Below, piece after piece: positions 1-10,188 of a DNA stretch of 64,000 nucleotides. The stretch is taken from assembly GCA_022836615.1 (NCBI GenBank), contig MU405371.1, positions 1 to 64,000 of the forward strand. The letters are read 5' to 3'. A program made the translations under genes and the position numbers. Numbering within the stretch: position 1 is the stretch's first letter; the number at the start of each line of letters is the position of its first letter. Source of the DNA: Annulohypoxylon bovei var. microspora. Its lineage: Eukaryota > Ascomycota > Sordariomycetes > Xylariales > Hypoxylaceae. The notes beneath the pieces were generated by a model. The model was not told the origin of the DNA. It ran no database searches and was given only the letters and a program-made list of their open reading frames with translations.

Positions 1-3
1 GAA

Positions 4-43
4 CCCCGGTTAAACCAAGGTTAAACCCCGGCTAAACCCCGGG
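4..43. repeat. 11-bp tandem repeat at left edge
   Basis: About 3.6 copies of an 11-bp unit of the form CCCCGGTTAAA lie side by side, with variants CCAAGGTTAAA and CCCCGGCTAAA. The run sits directly left of the AT-rich block. It is not the TTAGGG telomere repeat. It could be the edge of a degraded transposon or a minisatellite that continues outside the window. Confidence 0.6.
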
Positions 44-89
44 ATTCCAAAATTCGGGGGTATTGTGTCCGCGGAGCGCGGGGACCTCG

Positions 90-560
90 CGTATATTAAT
101 TATATAATTAATGGTTAATTATTAATTATTAATTATATTTATAATTTTAATTTAATAATTTATTAATTAATTACGAATATTTTAATAAAATAAATAATTA
201 ATTTTAAATTATATTATATTAAAAATCTTTTTTATTATTTAAAATTAAAATTATTATATAATTATAAATTTCAACGTATTATAAAATCCATTTTATTAAA
301 AAGTTTTCTTTATTTAAATTATTTATAAATTACCGTATAATTATTATTAAATAATTAAAAATGATTATATATAACTTATATAATTAAGAAAAATATTATC
401 CGTTTTTTATAAATTTAAATAAAAGCTTTTATTATATAAAGTTTTTTATTAATAAAATAACAACGTAACGATTTAAAAAAACTAACCAAGCCTTTTCGTA
501 ATAAGTTATTTAAATCTATTTAAAATACAATATAATTAAGTAATCTTATCATGTCTTTTT
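90..560. other. AT-rich, RIP-like block
   Basis: Almost every base from about 90 to 560 is A or T, with dense TA and TAA/TTA words and no reading frame. The composition changes sharply at both ends. In ascomycetes such blocks usually come from repeat-induced point mutation of transposons followed by drift. No recognisable transposon protein remains here, so the parent element cannot be named. Confidence 0.6.
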
Positions 561-1823
561 AAGTAAAGATGCGATGGATCCGAATGGTCATAATATGTCA
601 AAGCAATTTGAAAGATCTCAAGTTTTTAGTGCACCCCAATATCTGAATGATGCACACCAACAACAGCCCTAGAGTGGCCAAGTGCCCTAAACTGTGGCGG
701 TTAACCACTAAATTTTAACAGCCCGAGAGATCACTATTAAGCCTGAGGCTTAGTATGGATACAGTACTGATTAATTGCTGACCTAATTACGCACTGGGCA
801 AGGACAATGAAAGAAGTGCGAAACTTTTGGCCTAACGAGGTTCCTCATCAGCCAAATTTGCTTCCAATTTTGCGAACATCCTTTCATCATAAGCAACTAG
901 GTGAATACACTAGGCTATTTTCCTATTAAACCAGGTTTTTATTTAAGTATCACAGGATAGTTACCTACCTAGGCACGAATACAGATACTCTCACTTGATA
1001 GTCTAAACGTCGTCGGCTTAATTTCAATTCACTTACGAAAACGTGCATGGCACGACGACTGAGGCAAGGCTATTATATCACTTGGTATTCTAGAATCTTG
1101 CTTGGTTTGATCCGATGCTCCAATTCTACTATTTATGTATTAGTTAGTCCGTTCTGATCCATTCCATCGGGACCAACCTGCCAGCCTTTTAGTCTAGGAT
1201 TGTCAGCTTTAATCCTCTTATAGTCGAGATACTATATATCAATTCAGCTATATTAGTTTGTATACTTAATCGTGGATGTATGTGCCGGGTATGTATATGA
1301 TATCGTCGGGAGCCGTAGTCCGCAAAGCCGCCGATGGAACCAATCGCTTAGGTAGCCGAGCCGACCGGTACCCCGTGTTTGCGACAACCATGTCGATAAT
1401 CTCCCCAGTAGAGTGATCAGATCTCTTCCCCAGTCATCAGTTGCCCAGAATGGTGGCTATCCCCGCATTCTAGGTCGGTTTGCGGGGAACCGGTCTCGAC
1501 CATTTTGAGAGAGAGAAAGCTGTAATAAAACAACTCATATTTGCGGGGGAGCGCGTTGGAGCTGGAATGAATTTGGGTGGTTCGAGGTCATGGTTAGGAG
1601 CTGGTAATAACCGCTGTCGTTTTAGCGCACGGAGTTAACGCCGGTATGGATGGTCGAGGGAGCTCGGCAAGCTACGGCGGACTCGTAGTAAATACTACGT
1701 AGACTCGTGTCTATAGTATGATGCGAATGCGTCGTATAATTAATGGATAGACATCCCCAAGACTTTTAATTTGGTTACCTAGATCTTGTTCTACCTTGCC
1801 TTCAACCTCAATAAACGGCCAAA
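561..1823. other. Intergenic, no gene seen
   Basis: Normal base composition returns here. I see no convincing reading frame, tRNA or repeat. The last few hundred bases are the presumed promoter of the transporter that starts at 1824. Confidence 0.5.
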
Positions 1824-3947
1824 ATGGCAGCCAACGACAATAATGCTACGCGGATCGCCTCTGTTGGCGATGAAGACTTGGTCAAATACGATCTCGAGCA
1901 TTCGGAAAGAGCCCAAGATGTAGTTCAGAAACCAGAGAGCATTCGAAATATGAGCGATGAAGAGATTAAGAAACTTGAGACCAAGATGGTCCGCAAGATG
2001 GACTGTGTTATTATGCCGATAATGGGTATACTGTATATTCTCAACTGTGAGTTGTACCCCGATCTGAATCATTACTTATGATAAACGAATGGCGATCAGA
2101 CCATGCTGTGTATGACTAAACTTTGAGATGAACTGACCAACCTTCATCTTGTAGACGTCGATAGATCCGCTCTTGCCGCCACTAAAGTCTACGGAATTAT
2201 GGAAGATCTAGGAATGAATACGACGGATTTTGCGACTGTTATATCGATCCTTTTCGTGGGCTATATCCCATTTCAGATTCCGAGTAATTTACTCATGACT
2301 AAGATATCTCGCCCGGGGTTATGTGAGCTGAAGCCAACAGGAATCTTCTTCGGCTATCGACTTGTGCTAACGGAAATTCGCAGACATATGCAGCGCAGCT
2401 ACTGTATGGGGCTGCGTCAGCGCCGCTACGGCCGCCGTCAAGACATATAAGGGTCTTCTGGCAATCCGCGTTTTCCTTGGCGTGACCGAGGCCGTTTTCT
2501 TCCCGGGCGTCATCTACTTCCTTAGCGCATGGTATACTAGAAACGAGCTCGGCAAGCGTCTCGCTGCCTTGTTCATGTTCCAGATGGTCGGATCAGCATT
2601 TGGCGGCTTTGTCGCAGCTGCCTGCCTGACTTTAGACGGACGTTACGGCATTGCTGGCTGGAGAGTACGTATCATCAAGATCTCCCTTTTCTCCTTTTGG
2701 CTTGTCTTGGTAGTGAGAACTTCCCAATCGACTTGATTGAGGAGTTATTTCTCTCGAGACATGCTTCCAACCTCTAAAACTCCCGAAGAAGAAAATGTTG
2801 ACTCCTATTATTGTAGTGGCTTTTCATCGTCGAAGGTTCCGTTACAGTAGGCTGCGGTATCTTGTTTGCGATGCTCATGCCTGAGTATCCCCACAATGCT
2901 CGTCTCCTTAAGCCAGTGGAGCGCGACTACGCTGTATGGCGACTCGAGGCAGAGGCCGGCGTAGGAGAAGCCCATGAGGATACAAGCACACTGGGATCCT
3001 TCAAGCTTGCTATGCTTGATGGAAAGATTTGGACAATGGTCCTTAGTATGGGCTTTACTCAGGCCATGGGATCGTCCGTAAACTTCTTCCCATCTATCGT
3101 AGAAACTCTTGGGTAAGCTGTTTTCCTATTAAAATATTTCATATTCAATTTTTGAAATCGTCATACTAATGAATGCAACAGCTACAACAAGATAAACACG
3201 ATGCTTTTAACTGCGCCACCCTACCTTCTCGCCGCGATCGTCTTTTATGGAATATCCTATCTATCTGACGTAAGGACATAATTCCTATTCTCCTTAGACC
3301 TTAACAAGGTGTTTTCTAACTAGTCCTTTTGGCAGCGGAAAAACATCATCTATCCGATTATACTCGGATGCCTTGCTTTTGCCGTAGTCGCATACTCTGT
3401 CGCTCTTGGGACAATCCAGATGGGTCCGCGTTACTTTGCAATGATGCTTATGCCTTCTGTCTGCAGTAAGTCGCTTCTGCCACCCCACCCCCTATTCCTA
3501 AGGCATATTGCTAACAGCCCCGTCCCGTAGCCGGCCCACAAATCATGATATACAAGACGATGAATGTGCACATGGCTAGGCCGTACCCGAAACGAGCGGC
3601 CGGCGTTGCTATGATAAATGCTATTGGAGGCCTCTCGAATGTATGGGCTTCATACTTGTATTTTGATGCGCCTCATTATTATGCTGCGTTTGGAGCTTGT
3701 GAGTCCCCTCGTCCTTCTTTCTTTTGATGAAGCTAATGCTTGTTCATCTTGGAACGCTCAACTGACTACCTTGACTTTAGTACTTGCATGCTCAATTGCC
3801 TTCTTGATCACTATTACTGGTTATGCTATTTACGTGAGACGCATCAACAAGCTGTTGTCGGGTACCCCCGAGGAGCAGCGTCGTGCGATGAAGAGCGGCG
3901 TTACTCAACAGCAAATCGACCTTGGCTGGCGCTATATTGGCTACTGA
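1824..3947 (+). CDS. MFS transporter, allantoate permease (ACS) family
   Basis: Plasma-membrane major-facilitator transporter of the anion:cation symporter group (Dal5/allantoate-permease-like), expected to import a small organic anion such as allantoate, a vitamin or a dipeptide. Eight exons join in frame: 1824-2046, 2155-2322, 2384-2664, 2817-3112, 3182-3269, 3336-3465, 3531-3698 and 3781-3947, giving about 506 residues, normal for the family. The family signature after the first membrane segment reads NYVDRSALAATKVYG, followed by IPSNLLMTKI and RVFLGVTEAVFFPGV. The hydrophilic N-terminus and the C-terminal tail (GTPEEQRRAMKSG, then DLGWRYIGY) are cytosolic by family topology. All introns are GT-AG. 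The substrate cannot be read from sequence. Confidence 0.9.
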
Positions 3948-4903
3948 GAGGGGAAACGTAATCTATCGTAGCAATAAGTTTTGGGTTTATCGCTGCCATG
4001 TCATAAGTAGTACAGTTGTGTTTTAGTTAGGTCAAGTTTTAGCAAGCGATGCAGGTGTGGGAATTTCTTTCCTCCTTCTATCAGTACAATTATATATAGT
4101 GTCTATACCTAGCTACCTATATATGAAATAATATACGTACATGTCGCATACCTAATTAAAATTTTAATCTATGTCGATTCGTTGAACTATTGGCTATTGG
4201 CTATTGGGTAAAATACCTAGTTAGGAAGCATTTTGCGGGCTTGCGTACATCGTGAATAGACTCTCGCGGATGGAGATGCTCGCGAGCAGCAACTATTTGA
4301 CGACGAGACACGCAGGCTTAACTGATAATTAAAATACAATGAGATAAGAAACGTGTGTTATAGACGGATGGGAAGATTGAACAGGTACAAGAGATTCAAT
4401 GATATGAGAAGCCACATTGATGTCGAGCCTAGTTGTAGTCGTTATGACAATACCTCATATAGGTAGGGCAAGGACAAACCCTAGAAGGGACCGACAAGAA
4501 GGCTGTATATGTACCTAGGCAACTTCAAATGCGCAAGCTTCGGCGGCACCAAAGTCATCCAACAACTTTGCGAACAGAGCATTAGGACAGCCTGCATGAA
4601 ACCCAATTAGGGCCTAATGATTACCTAAGCAGCTGGTTACACCATGCAGATCACACCGGTGGCTCCTTAGTTATTAATAAGATGACCTAAGGTAACTTGT
4701 GCATCGCTCATGGCAGCCTGCCTGATGCAGGTATGCGTCGGCGGGCAGGCGACATGTTTGTTTGGATCAATCCTCCCAACTGTATAACCAGACACTTGGC
4801 GATGTGTTCTGTCCGGAAGATAAATGTAGGATGAAATTAATCTACCTTTCTCTCATCCGTTTCATCCTCCATCATCTCTTGTCAATACCAACCCATTGGC
4901 ATT
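3948..4903. other. Intergenic region between transporter and unknown gene
   Basis: This stretch separates two co-oriented genes. It contains several TAGGTA/ACCTA words and three tandem copies of CTATTGG at 4187-4207. No reading frame looks real. The 3' part is the promoter of the gene starting at 4904. Confidence 0.4.
4187..4207. repeat. Triple CTATTGG repeat (inverted CCAAT words)
   Basis: Three head-to-tail copies of CTATTGG. Each holds ATTGG, the reverse complement of CCAAT, the site read by the fungal HAP/CBC complex. The repeat lies about 240 bp after the transporter and 700 bp before the next gene, so a regulatory role is only possible, not shown. Confidence 0.3.
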
Positions 4904-6142
4904 ATGGCTCCACGTACCACAATCATTTCTCGCCAAGACCTTCAGGGGGGCGCCATTCTAGCGGCTAGCATCACTGAAGTGAAACATTTGGCATCATATA
5001 GCTGGATCGAGGCTCCTGTTCCTACGATTGCTGTACCTGGCGTTCCGCCAAGATGGACCCCTCCGAGAGGCCAGCGACGGCTGCCAAAGGATCGTGGACT
5101 GGTCTATATCGCCCAGAATGCCGCTCGTCATCCTGACAGCCCCGTCGAGCCGCTGTTTCGCGCCTTATATCTTGCCCAACCTGCTTTTGACATCCTAGCG
5201 ACCGATGTTGTTACCGATCGGAACAATATTCGCAAGTTACTATCTTTCGTCGACCCTTCTTCGGGCAGGAACGGACTCGAACCCTTCGCTATCGATGTCG
5301 AGGTCACTAAGAATACGGCCATCTTTAGTCGGATGGAGACCAAGACTCAAGAGTTCATCGGGCCGAATGAATTCAGGGGGTTTGGTCATGAGTTCGAGAA
5401 GGCATACACCACTTACGACATCAGTGGTAGCACTGGCCATCACCGGATTCTTTCTTACAAATTCGGTGGCCTAAACTTCATCGTGCGCCACGAGGTCGAC
5501 GGATATGTCGAGCGTAGCACGGAAATGTCTTCTAGTAGCAAGGGGCGAGGAACCGATGATATCTCCGGTCTCATGGGATCCCTATCCCTTTCTACGACAA
5601 GCAGTGGTCGCAAGGCTACAGCTATCGCAGGATCAAAGCTAGTCATTCGAGAAGAAGGCCACGCCGTGCCTATTGAATCGACCCTCGAGATTAAAACACG
5701 GGTCGCCCACAAACCCCTCAGCATCCTAGAGGTTGCGCCACAACTTTGGACCTCGCAAACTCCGAAGCTTGTTCGAGCACACCACAGCAGCGGCGTGTTC
5801 CAGGAGCCTCGCGTCGAAGACGTGTCGTCGGATATCAGAAGATGGGAGCAGGGAAACCAGGCGAGCTTGAAGAAACTAGCCATCCTAATCGAGAAGATCA
5901 TCGGCGCGGTGAAGGACCATGACGGAAGGGCTACTGTCAAATATGACGGCGTGATGGGCCAGTTGGTGATAAGGCCGGCCGAAGAGAAACGGATGTTACC
6001 AGACGACCTGTATTCTAAGTGGGAGAGTAGAGACAACACAGAAGTGAAGTCTCCAGGTAGGTTGGATGTCTTGGGGTCTAAGGACCGTGAGAAACCTACT
6101 GAGACACTGAGCACTAGAGCCAAGAAAGAGAAGGACATTTGA
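4904..6142 (+). CDS. Fungal conserved protein with E-x-D...E-x-K motif
   Basis: An intronless 412-residue protein of a widespread filamentous-fungal family with no settled function; relatives are often labelled 'geranylgeranyl pyrophosphate synthetase', but no prenyltransferase DDxxD motif is present. Conserved-looking blocks are IAVPGVPPRWTPP (42-54), EPLFRAL (82-88), VVTDRNNIRKLL (102-113), GFGHEFE (159-165), GGLNFIVRHEVDGYVE (188-203) and LEIKTR (261-266). E197-x-D199 followed by E262-x-K264 recalls the metal site of the RAI1/DXO decapping enzymes and other PD-(D/E)XK folds, with a Ser/Gly-rich insertion at 206-247 between the two halves. That link is my inference. No signal peptide or membrane segment is visible; a soluble protein is likely. 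Confidence 0.75.
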   Translation: MAPRTTIISRQDLQGGAILAASITEVKHLASYSWIEAPVPTIAVPGVPPRWTPPRGQRRLPKDRGLVYIAQNAARHPDSPVEPLFRALYLAQPAFDILATDVVTDRNNIRKLLSFVDPSSGRNGLEPFAIDVEVTKNTAIFSRMETKTQEFIGPNEFRGFGHEFEKAYTTYDISGSTGHHRILSYKFGGLNFIVRHEVDGYVERSTEMSSSSKGRGTDDISGLMGSLSLSTTSSGRKATAIAGSKLVIREEGHAVPIESTLEIKTRVAHKPLSILEVAPQLWTSQTPKLVRAHHSSGVFQEPRVEDVSSDIRRWEQGNQASLKKLAILIEKIIGAVKDHDGRATVKYDGVMGQLVIRPAEEKRMLPDDLYSKWESRDNTEVKSPGRLDVLGSKDREKPTETLSTRAKKEKDI

Positions 6143-6412
6143 TATTTACCTATGGCTCAATGTCAGGGCATCGTGTTTGAACGTGTAGGCTGCAGGGGAT
6201 AGTCGTGGTCACTGGGAACGTAGTGGCTTAGATACATACTTAACAATATGGTATGCCGTCCGCAAGCTCTAGCTCTGGGTTCGTGATATTGGACTGTAAC
6301 AGGAGCCCTATATTCAACCTACTCGATTACCGAGTCGATTAGCTACGGCGATAGCTGTTTCCCCGCGACAATATACAAGTATGTAGTAGGTAGCCACCAA
6401 CCATTTGAGTGT

Positions 6413-8170
6413 TCATAACTGAATATGCGGGTTAGGCATATGTTTCCAAGTGACTCTTATGTCTTTAGATTTCTTCACCATATCATCGATGTTATATGAT
6501 GTTTCTTCTAATTCATCCTCATTCAGAATTTCAACACTTCCGGGACCACGCATACGCCATGGAAGGAACGATGTTTTCCAGACCGGGAAGCGCGCAAGAG
6601 GCTTGGAGCATATTGTTGCCATGAATAATACTATAGTCAACATGGTTATTGACGAAGGGAATGCCATCCATTGCCATTTAACTTGTATGCAAGTTGCATA
6701 ATGGAAGACTTGACCAATAGCGGGATCTGAATAGGTAGACCCATTGCCGTGGGTTCGAATGTAGGTGGTTAGTGAATCAGAGATGTTTGAAAATGTCTCC
6801 TGGATGCGGTCGAAGTTGATTCGACCAGAATTGTAAATATGTTGTAGTATCTGAGACCCCTCAAAGGAACACGGAAGAGAATCTTCATCCAGATGATTAG
6901 ATGTGACGGTGCTAGTGAAGAATGATGATAAAACGTAATAGACCGAGGCCGTGACTGATCCAGAGGTGAAATATAAGCATTTCTGGTGAAGAAGAGAGTT
7001 GTATGTTTCAACTCCCCGAGAATTGTTCTCTACACCGGTTGAATTTTCGCTGTAAGGAAGCCAGCGAGAAGTAGCGTTAATCATATATCCTTGCTTTGCT
7101 AGTTCTTCTCTACTTTCTGGTGCCAGGCAATGTGTGTCTATCATTTTATATTTTCGATTTCCGAGGTTTTGGGGCTGCGTTAGATCTTCGTCGCCCCAGG
7201 TTAGGTCGCCCGATTGGGCAACTAGACGTTCTGTGAGATGGCCTGCTTCTATCGTCGCATTATACACTCGCACACATGGTCGAAGCGTGCAAGTAGCAGC
7301 CCCGTATTGTCTATAGCGCCAGGAGTCAGAAGACCGGTCTTGGCATCCCGATATATTTTGACCAGTGGATATATCAACATGGCTCTCGGAAAATGTCGTT
7401 TACCAGCGAGTATCTTCACCGTGATTCTACTGAGAGGTAATTCTTGCTCATCATATAAGTAATCCATCGCAGCTAGTTCAGCATTATGAATGCCCCGACT
7501 GCCACTTCCACCGGATGATGTGCAATGTGTGAGATTGTATGTTACATTCAATTGCCCATCTACGTTCGATGAATATGAATTCTTTGGAAGGCTAGATTTG
7601 ATTGACCAGACTGTAGCGGTCTCTGGACATGCCCACTCGTTAAAGTTGCTCCCGTTGATAGAATAGTTAAATGCATCGATAGTTATTTCATTTGATGAAT
7701 CTTCGCAGAAGCTGCAGTATCCTACAGTGCCGTAATAATCTGAAAAAGAGCAGTTGCCAGTGGTGCACTCAGGATATAGGCCATTTCCGAACTCTGAAAC
7801 TCCCCGTAATATCGCTGAGCTAACATCATTATCAAATGTAGGGCTTTTATTTGCGTTGTCAAGGGTTAATGAGCTGCTGTATAGAGGGGTCGATTCCCAA
7901 GGATAGAATAAGGAGAAACCCGCCCAGAGCCGTCAGTGGCTGGCTTAGACGTTGAGTCCATAGCAGCTGTACCGAACCCCATGCACCGCGTCCCGCATTG
8001 TCATATCGAACTAGATCATATAACGGACGTTCTTGTGAGAACCAGCCCCATTGCAGCTGTATTTCATACGACTCCGAACTCTGAATCGTCCACAAGGGCA
8101 ATTCCTTATAAACATAGAATATCCGCCCGACCAGCGAAACATTCTGAGTCAATGATGTAACTACCCAAGT
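6413..8170 (-). pseudogene. DUF3176-family membrane protein, 5'-truncated and frameshifted
   Basis: Three overlapping minus-strand frames carry in order the parts of a fungal DUF3176 membrane protein. The first (about 8170-7860) has LQWGWFSQERPLYDL, RGAWGSVQLLW and a membrane segment ending in GIDPSIQQ. The second (about 7860-7300) has TTGNCSFSDYYGTVGYCSFC. The third (7300-6413) has CTLRPCVRVYNATIEAG and a C-terminal membrane segment (WQWMAFPSSITMLTIVLF). Frame changes occur near 7865 and 7300-7340, with no usable GT-AG intron at the first. The usual N-terminal membrane segments have no room before the neighbouring gene at 8350, and no ATG opens the frame. A decayed gene, or assembly indels in a truncated copy. 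The family's function is unknown. Confidence 0.65.
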
Positions 8171-8349
8171 ATAAGGAAGATTATTAAACGGCGTGGCTTA
8201 GGTGTAGGGGACGGGAAATGTAATCTGCAGTACACAGCCACTGTGGCGAAGGTCTGGGCTGAATCGGTACACGTTTCGCCATAGACATTGTACCGCCCAG
8301 TTCATTTAGTTGCTTTAACTTAGGTACCTGAATAAAAGTCGTGTTTAAA

Positions 8350-9906
8350 TCAGTCGCGCTTCAGTAAATTCAAGTCAGGCTTCCACCCCTCCCATTTCCG
8401 ACAACCATGGAACTTGAACAAGTGTTGCCATAGATGGTCTTTACGAGCAAAAGTCCGGTCCGAACCCTCGCGTTCAGAACAGGCCTCGAACTCGTGGGAC
8501 TGGAAGTGTTTCTCGGTAGGGGACTCCCGTCCGCAGAAGATGCATTCTGGCTCATTTTGGTTGAGGCGCCATACGAGGGATGATTGGTCGGTCGATAATG
8601 GGATACCACAAACCCATCGGGGCGCATTGCTAGTTAGAAGGTGCACGGATTTCTCATGGCGACGCCAGTCATATTTCTTAGTGAAGCTGCGCGGACACAA
8701 TGTACACTGAAATGCACGGCCCTTCCCCGCCGTTGATGGAGACGCTGCAGAACTTCCGTGCCGGTTCAATACCCCGGAACTTTGCATAGAAGCAGAGAAT
8801 AGAGACAATTCGTCTGCGGAAGAGTAGGTGTGGCAGGATGATGTCGAATCCGATGACGGAGAATGCCATGGGGGAAGAAGGTCAAAAGCTGAGCTTCCAC
8901 TGCTAGATGAAGGTCCCGCGTCAATATGGGTGGAATCAAATCCCTCAAGCACGCCGAGCCCTTCTATAGGTATTCCGAGGGCTTGCTGGATCACAGATTC
9001 GGACACGGGCTCCTCGTCGGGAGGTGAACGTCGCCACCGTTCAAATGGAGTCATACCTGATATACGCGGGGAAGGCATAGGGGATCCTTGGGGGAAAATC
9101 GTCTTATCTGGTGCTCTGGTAGACACTCGATGTCGCCGTCGAGCATTTGAGAACCAATCCGCGACTTGAGTCCTACTCAACCCAGACTGTTGAGCAAGAG
9201 ATGCCTTTTCTTCTTCCGACGGGTAAGGATGACCAAGATGGCACGAGAACCAAGTTCTCAGAAAATGAGTTTTCCTGACAGATCTTGAGTACGTTCTCTT
9301 TCTTGAAGCTGGGGCTATATGTGTAGATTGCTGCTCTACTGCGACGTTACTCCCGGGAACCGGTGGATTCGTGTCGATTTCCTCATTGACTCCGTGCAAG
9401 TTATTGATGACTGGTTCAGATGTCTCGAATTCCGCGGGCTGTCGTTTCCCGCGCTCAGCTAGGCTGCATTGCCGAAAAAGAGCTACGCAGCTAGAACATG
9501 ACATGACTGGATTCGGATTGACCGATGTAGTCTGAAGCATGAAGCACTGCAGGCGTAGACGTCTACAATAGGTGCAGGGCTGGGGAGGTCGCCATGCTCC
9601 GTTATTTCGGAAGAAGTCATCGAAGCTAATATCTGATGCGTCAAATTCGTGTCCCTGGATAGCTAACGTATCATCCAATTCCAGCATAGCTTGCGCGAAG
9701 CTGGGATGTTCATCCAGAGAGCTGGCCACGCGTATGCCGGAGGGCGTTTCTTCGCTTGGCCATGTCGTGGCTGTATTCGCTGCAGTTACTACCCCTGATA
9801 AGTCGGTAGAAAGATATAAATACGGCCTTTCAATGCCATCGTGCGACCCTGGATCGATGGTATTAAAATCTTGAAATCGATGTAAATCATTTAGTGGCGA
9901 CTCCAT
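8350..9906 (-). CDS. Transcription factor with Zn2Cys6-like, homeobox and C2H2 elements
   Basis: A 518-residue single-exon nuclear regulator. A cysteine cluster C111-x2-C114-x6-C121-x15-C137-x2-C140-x6-C147 has the spacing of a Zn2Cys6 binuclear cluster with a long middle loop. A TALE/KN-type homeodomain covers about 205-262, with recognition helix VADWFSNARRRHR. A C2H2 finger, FQCTLCPRSFTKKYDWRRH, lies at about 399-422, followed by further Cys/His-rich finger-like sequence near the C-terminus (FARKDHLWQHLFKFH). The rest is Ser/Pro-rich. Fungal homeobox plus C2H2 regulators are known and generally act in development. It starts 282 bp from the divergent lyase-M20 gene at 10189, so the two could share a promoter; regulation of that gene is speculation. 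Confidence 0.85.
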   Translation of the reverse strand: MESPLNDLHRFQDFNTIDPGSHDGIERPYLYLSTDLSGVVTAANTATTWPSEETPSGIRVASSLDEHPSFAQAMLELDDTLAIQGHEFDASDISFDDFFRNNGAWRPPQPCTYCRRLRLQCFMLQTTSVNPNPVMSCSSCVALFRQCSLAERGKRQPAEFETSEPVINNLHGVNEEIDTNPPVPGSNVAVEQQSTHIAPASRKRTYSRSVRKTHFLRTWFSCHLGHPYPSEEEKASLAQQSGLSRTQVADWFSNARRRHRVSTRAPDKTIFPQGSPMPSPRISGMTPFERWRRSPPDEEPVSESVIQQALGIPIEGLGVLEGFDSTHIDAGPSSSSGSSAFDLLPPWHSPSSDSTSSCHTYSSADELSLFSASMQSSGVLNRHGSSAASPSTAGKGRAFQCTLCPRSFTKKYDWRRHEKSVHLLTSNAPRWVCGIPLSTDQSSLVWRLNQNEPECIFCGRESPTEKHFQSHEFEACSEREGSDRTFARKDHLWQHLFKFHGCRKWEGWKPDLNLLKRD

Positions 9907-10188
9907 TGTAAAATATCTACGATGAACATGAAGAAGATTGAGATTGGGCGAGTGGAGAAATTGATTTCTTTAGGCCAAGGCCGGCATCGATCCGTTTACG
10001 TCCGACGCTGTACCGAGAGGGCGTAAATAGTTCCCATAGCGCGCATAGCGTCATGGGGCGCACAGTACACTACTCTCAACGTAGTCCATTGCCGTCGTAT
10101 TGCACGGCAAAGAAAAATAAAATAAAAAGATGTCACCCTTTCTACTGAGAGAACTCTCTCTTAGTTTATCAAAACTTCATATCCTACC
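9907..10188. promoter_or_regulatory. Shared divergent promoter region
   Basis: These 282 bp separate the start codons of the homeobox regulator (minus) and the lyase-M20 fusion (plus). The region must hold both promoters. It contains an imperfect repetition TTCCCATAGCGCGCATAGCGTCAT and an AAAATAAAATAAAA tract 50-60 bp before the plus-strand start. No specific operator can be identified by eye. Confidence 0.45.

Noticed and set aside
1..60. Telomere end
   Set aside because: The 11-bp repeat is not TTAGGG and no telomere-like array is seen.
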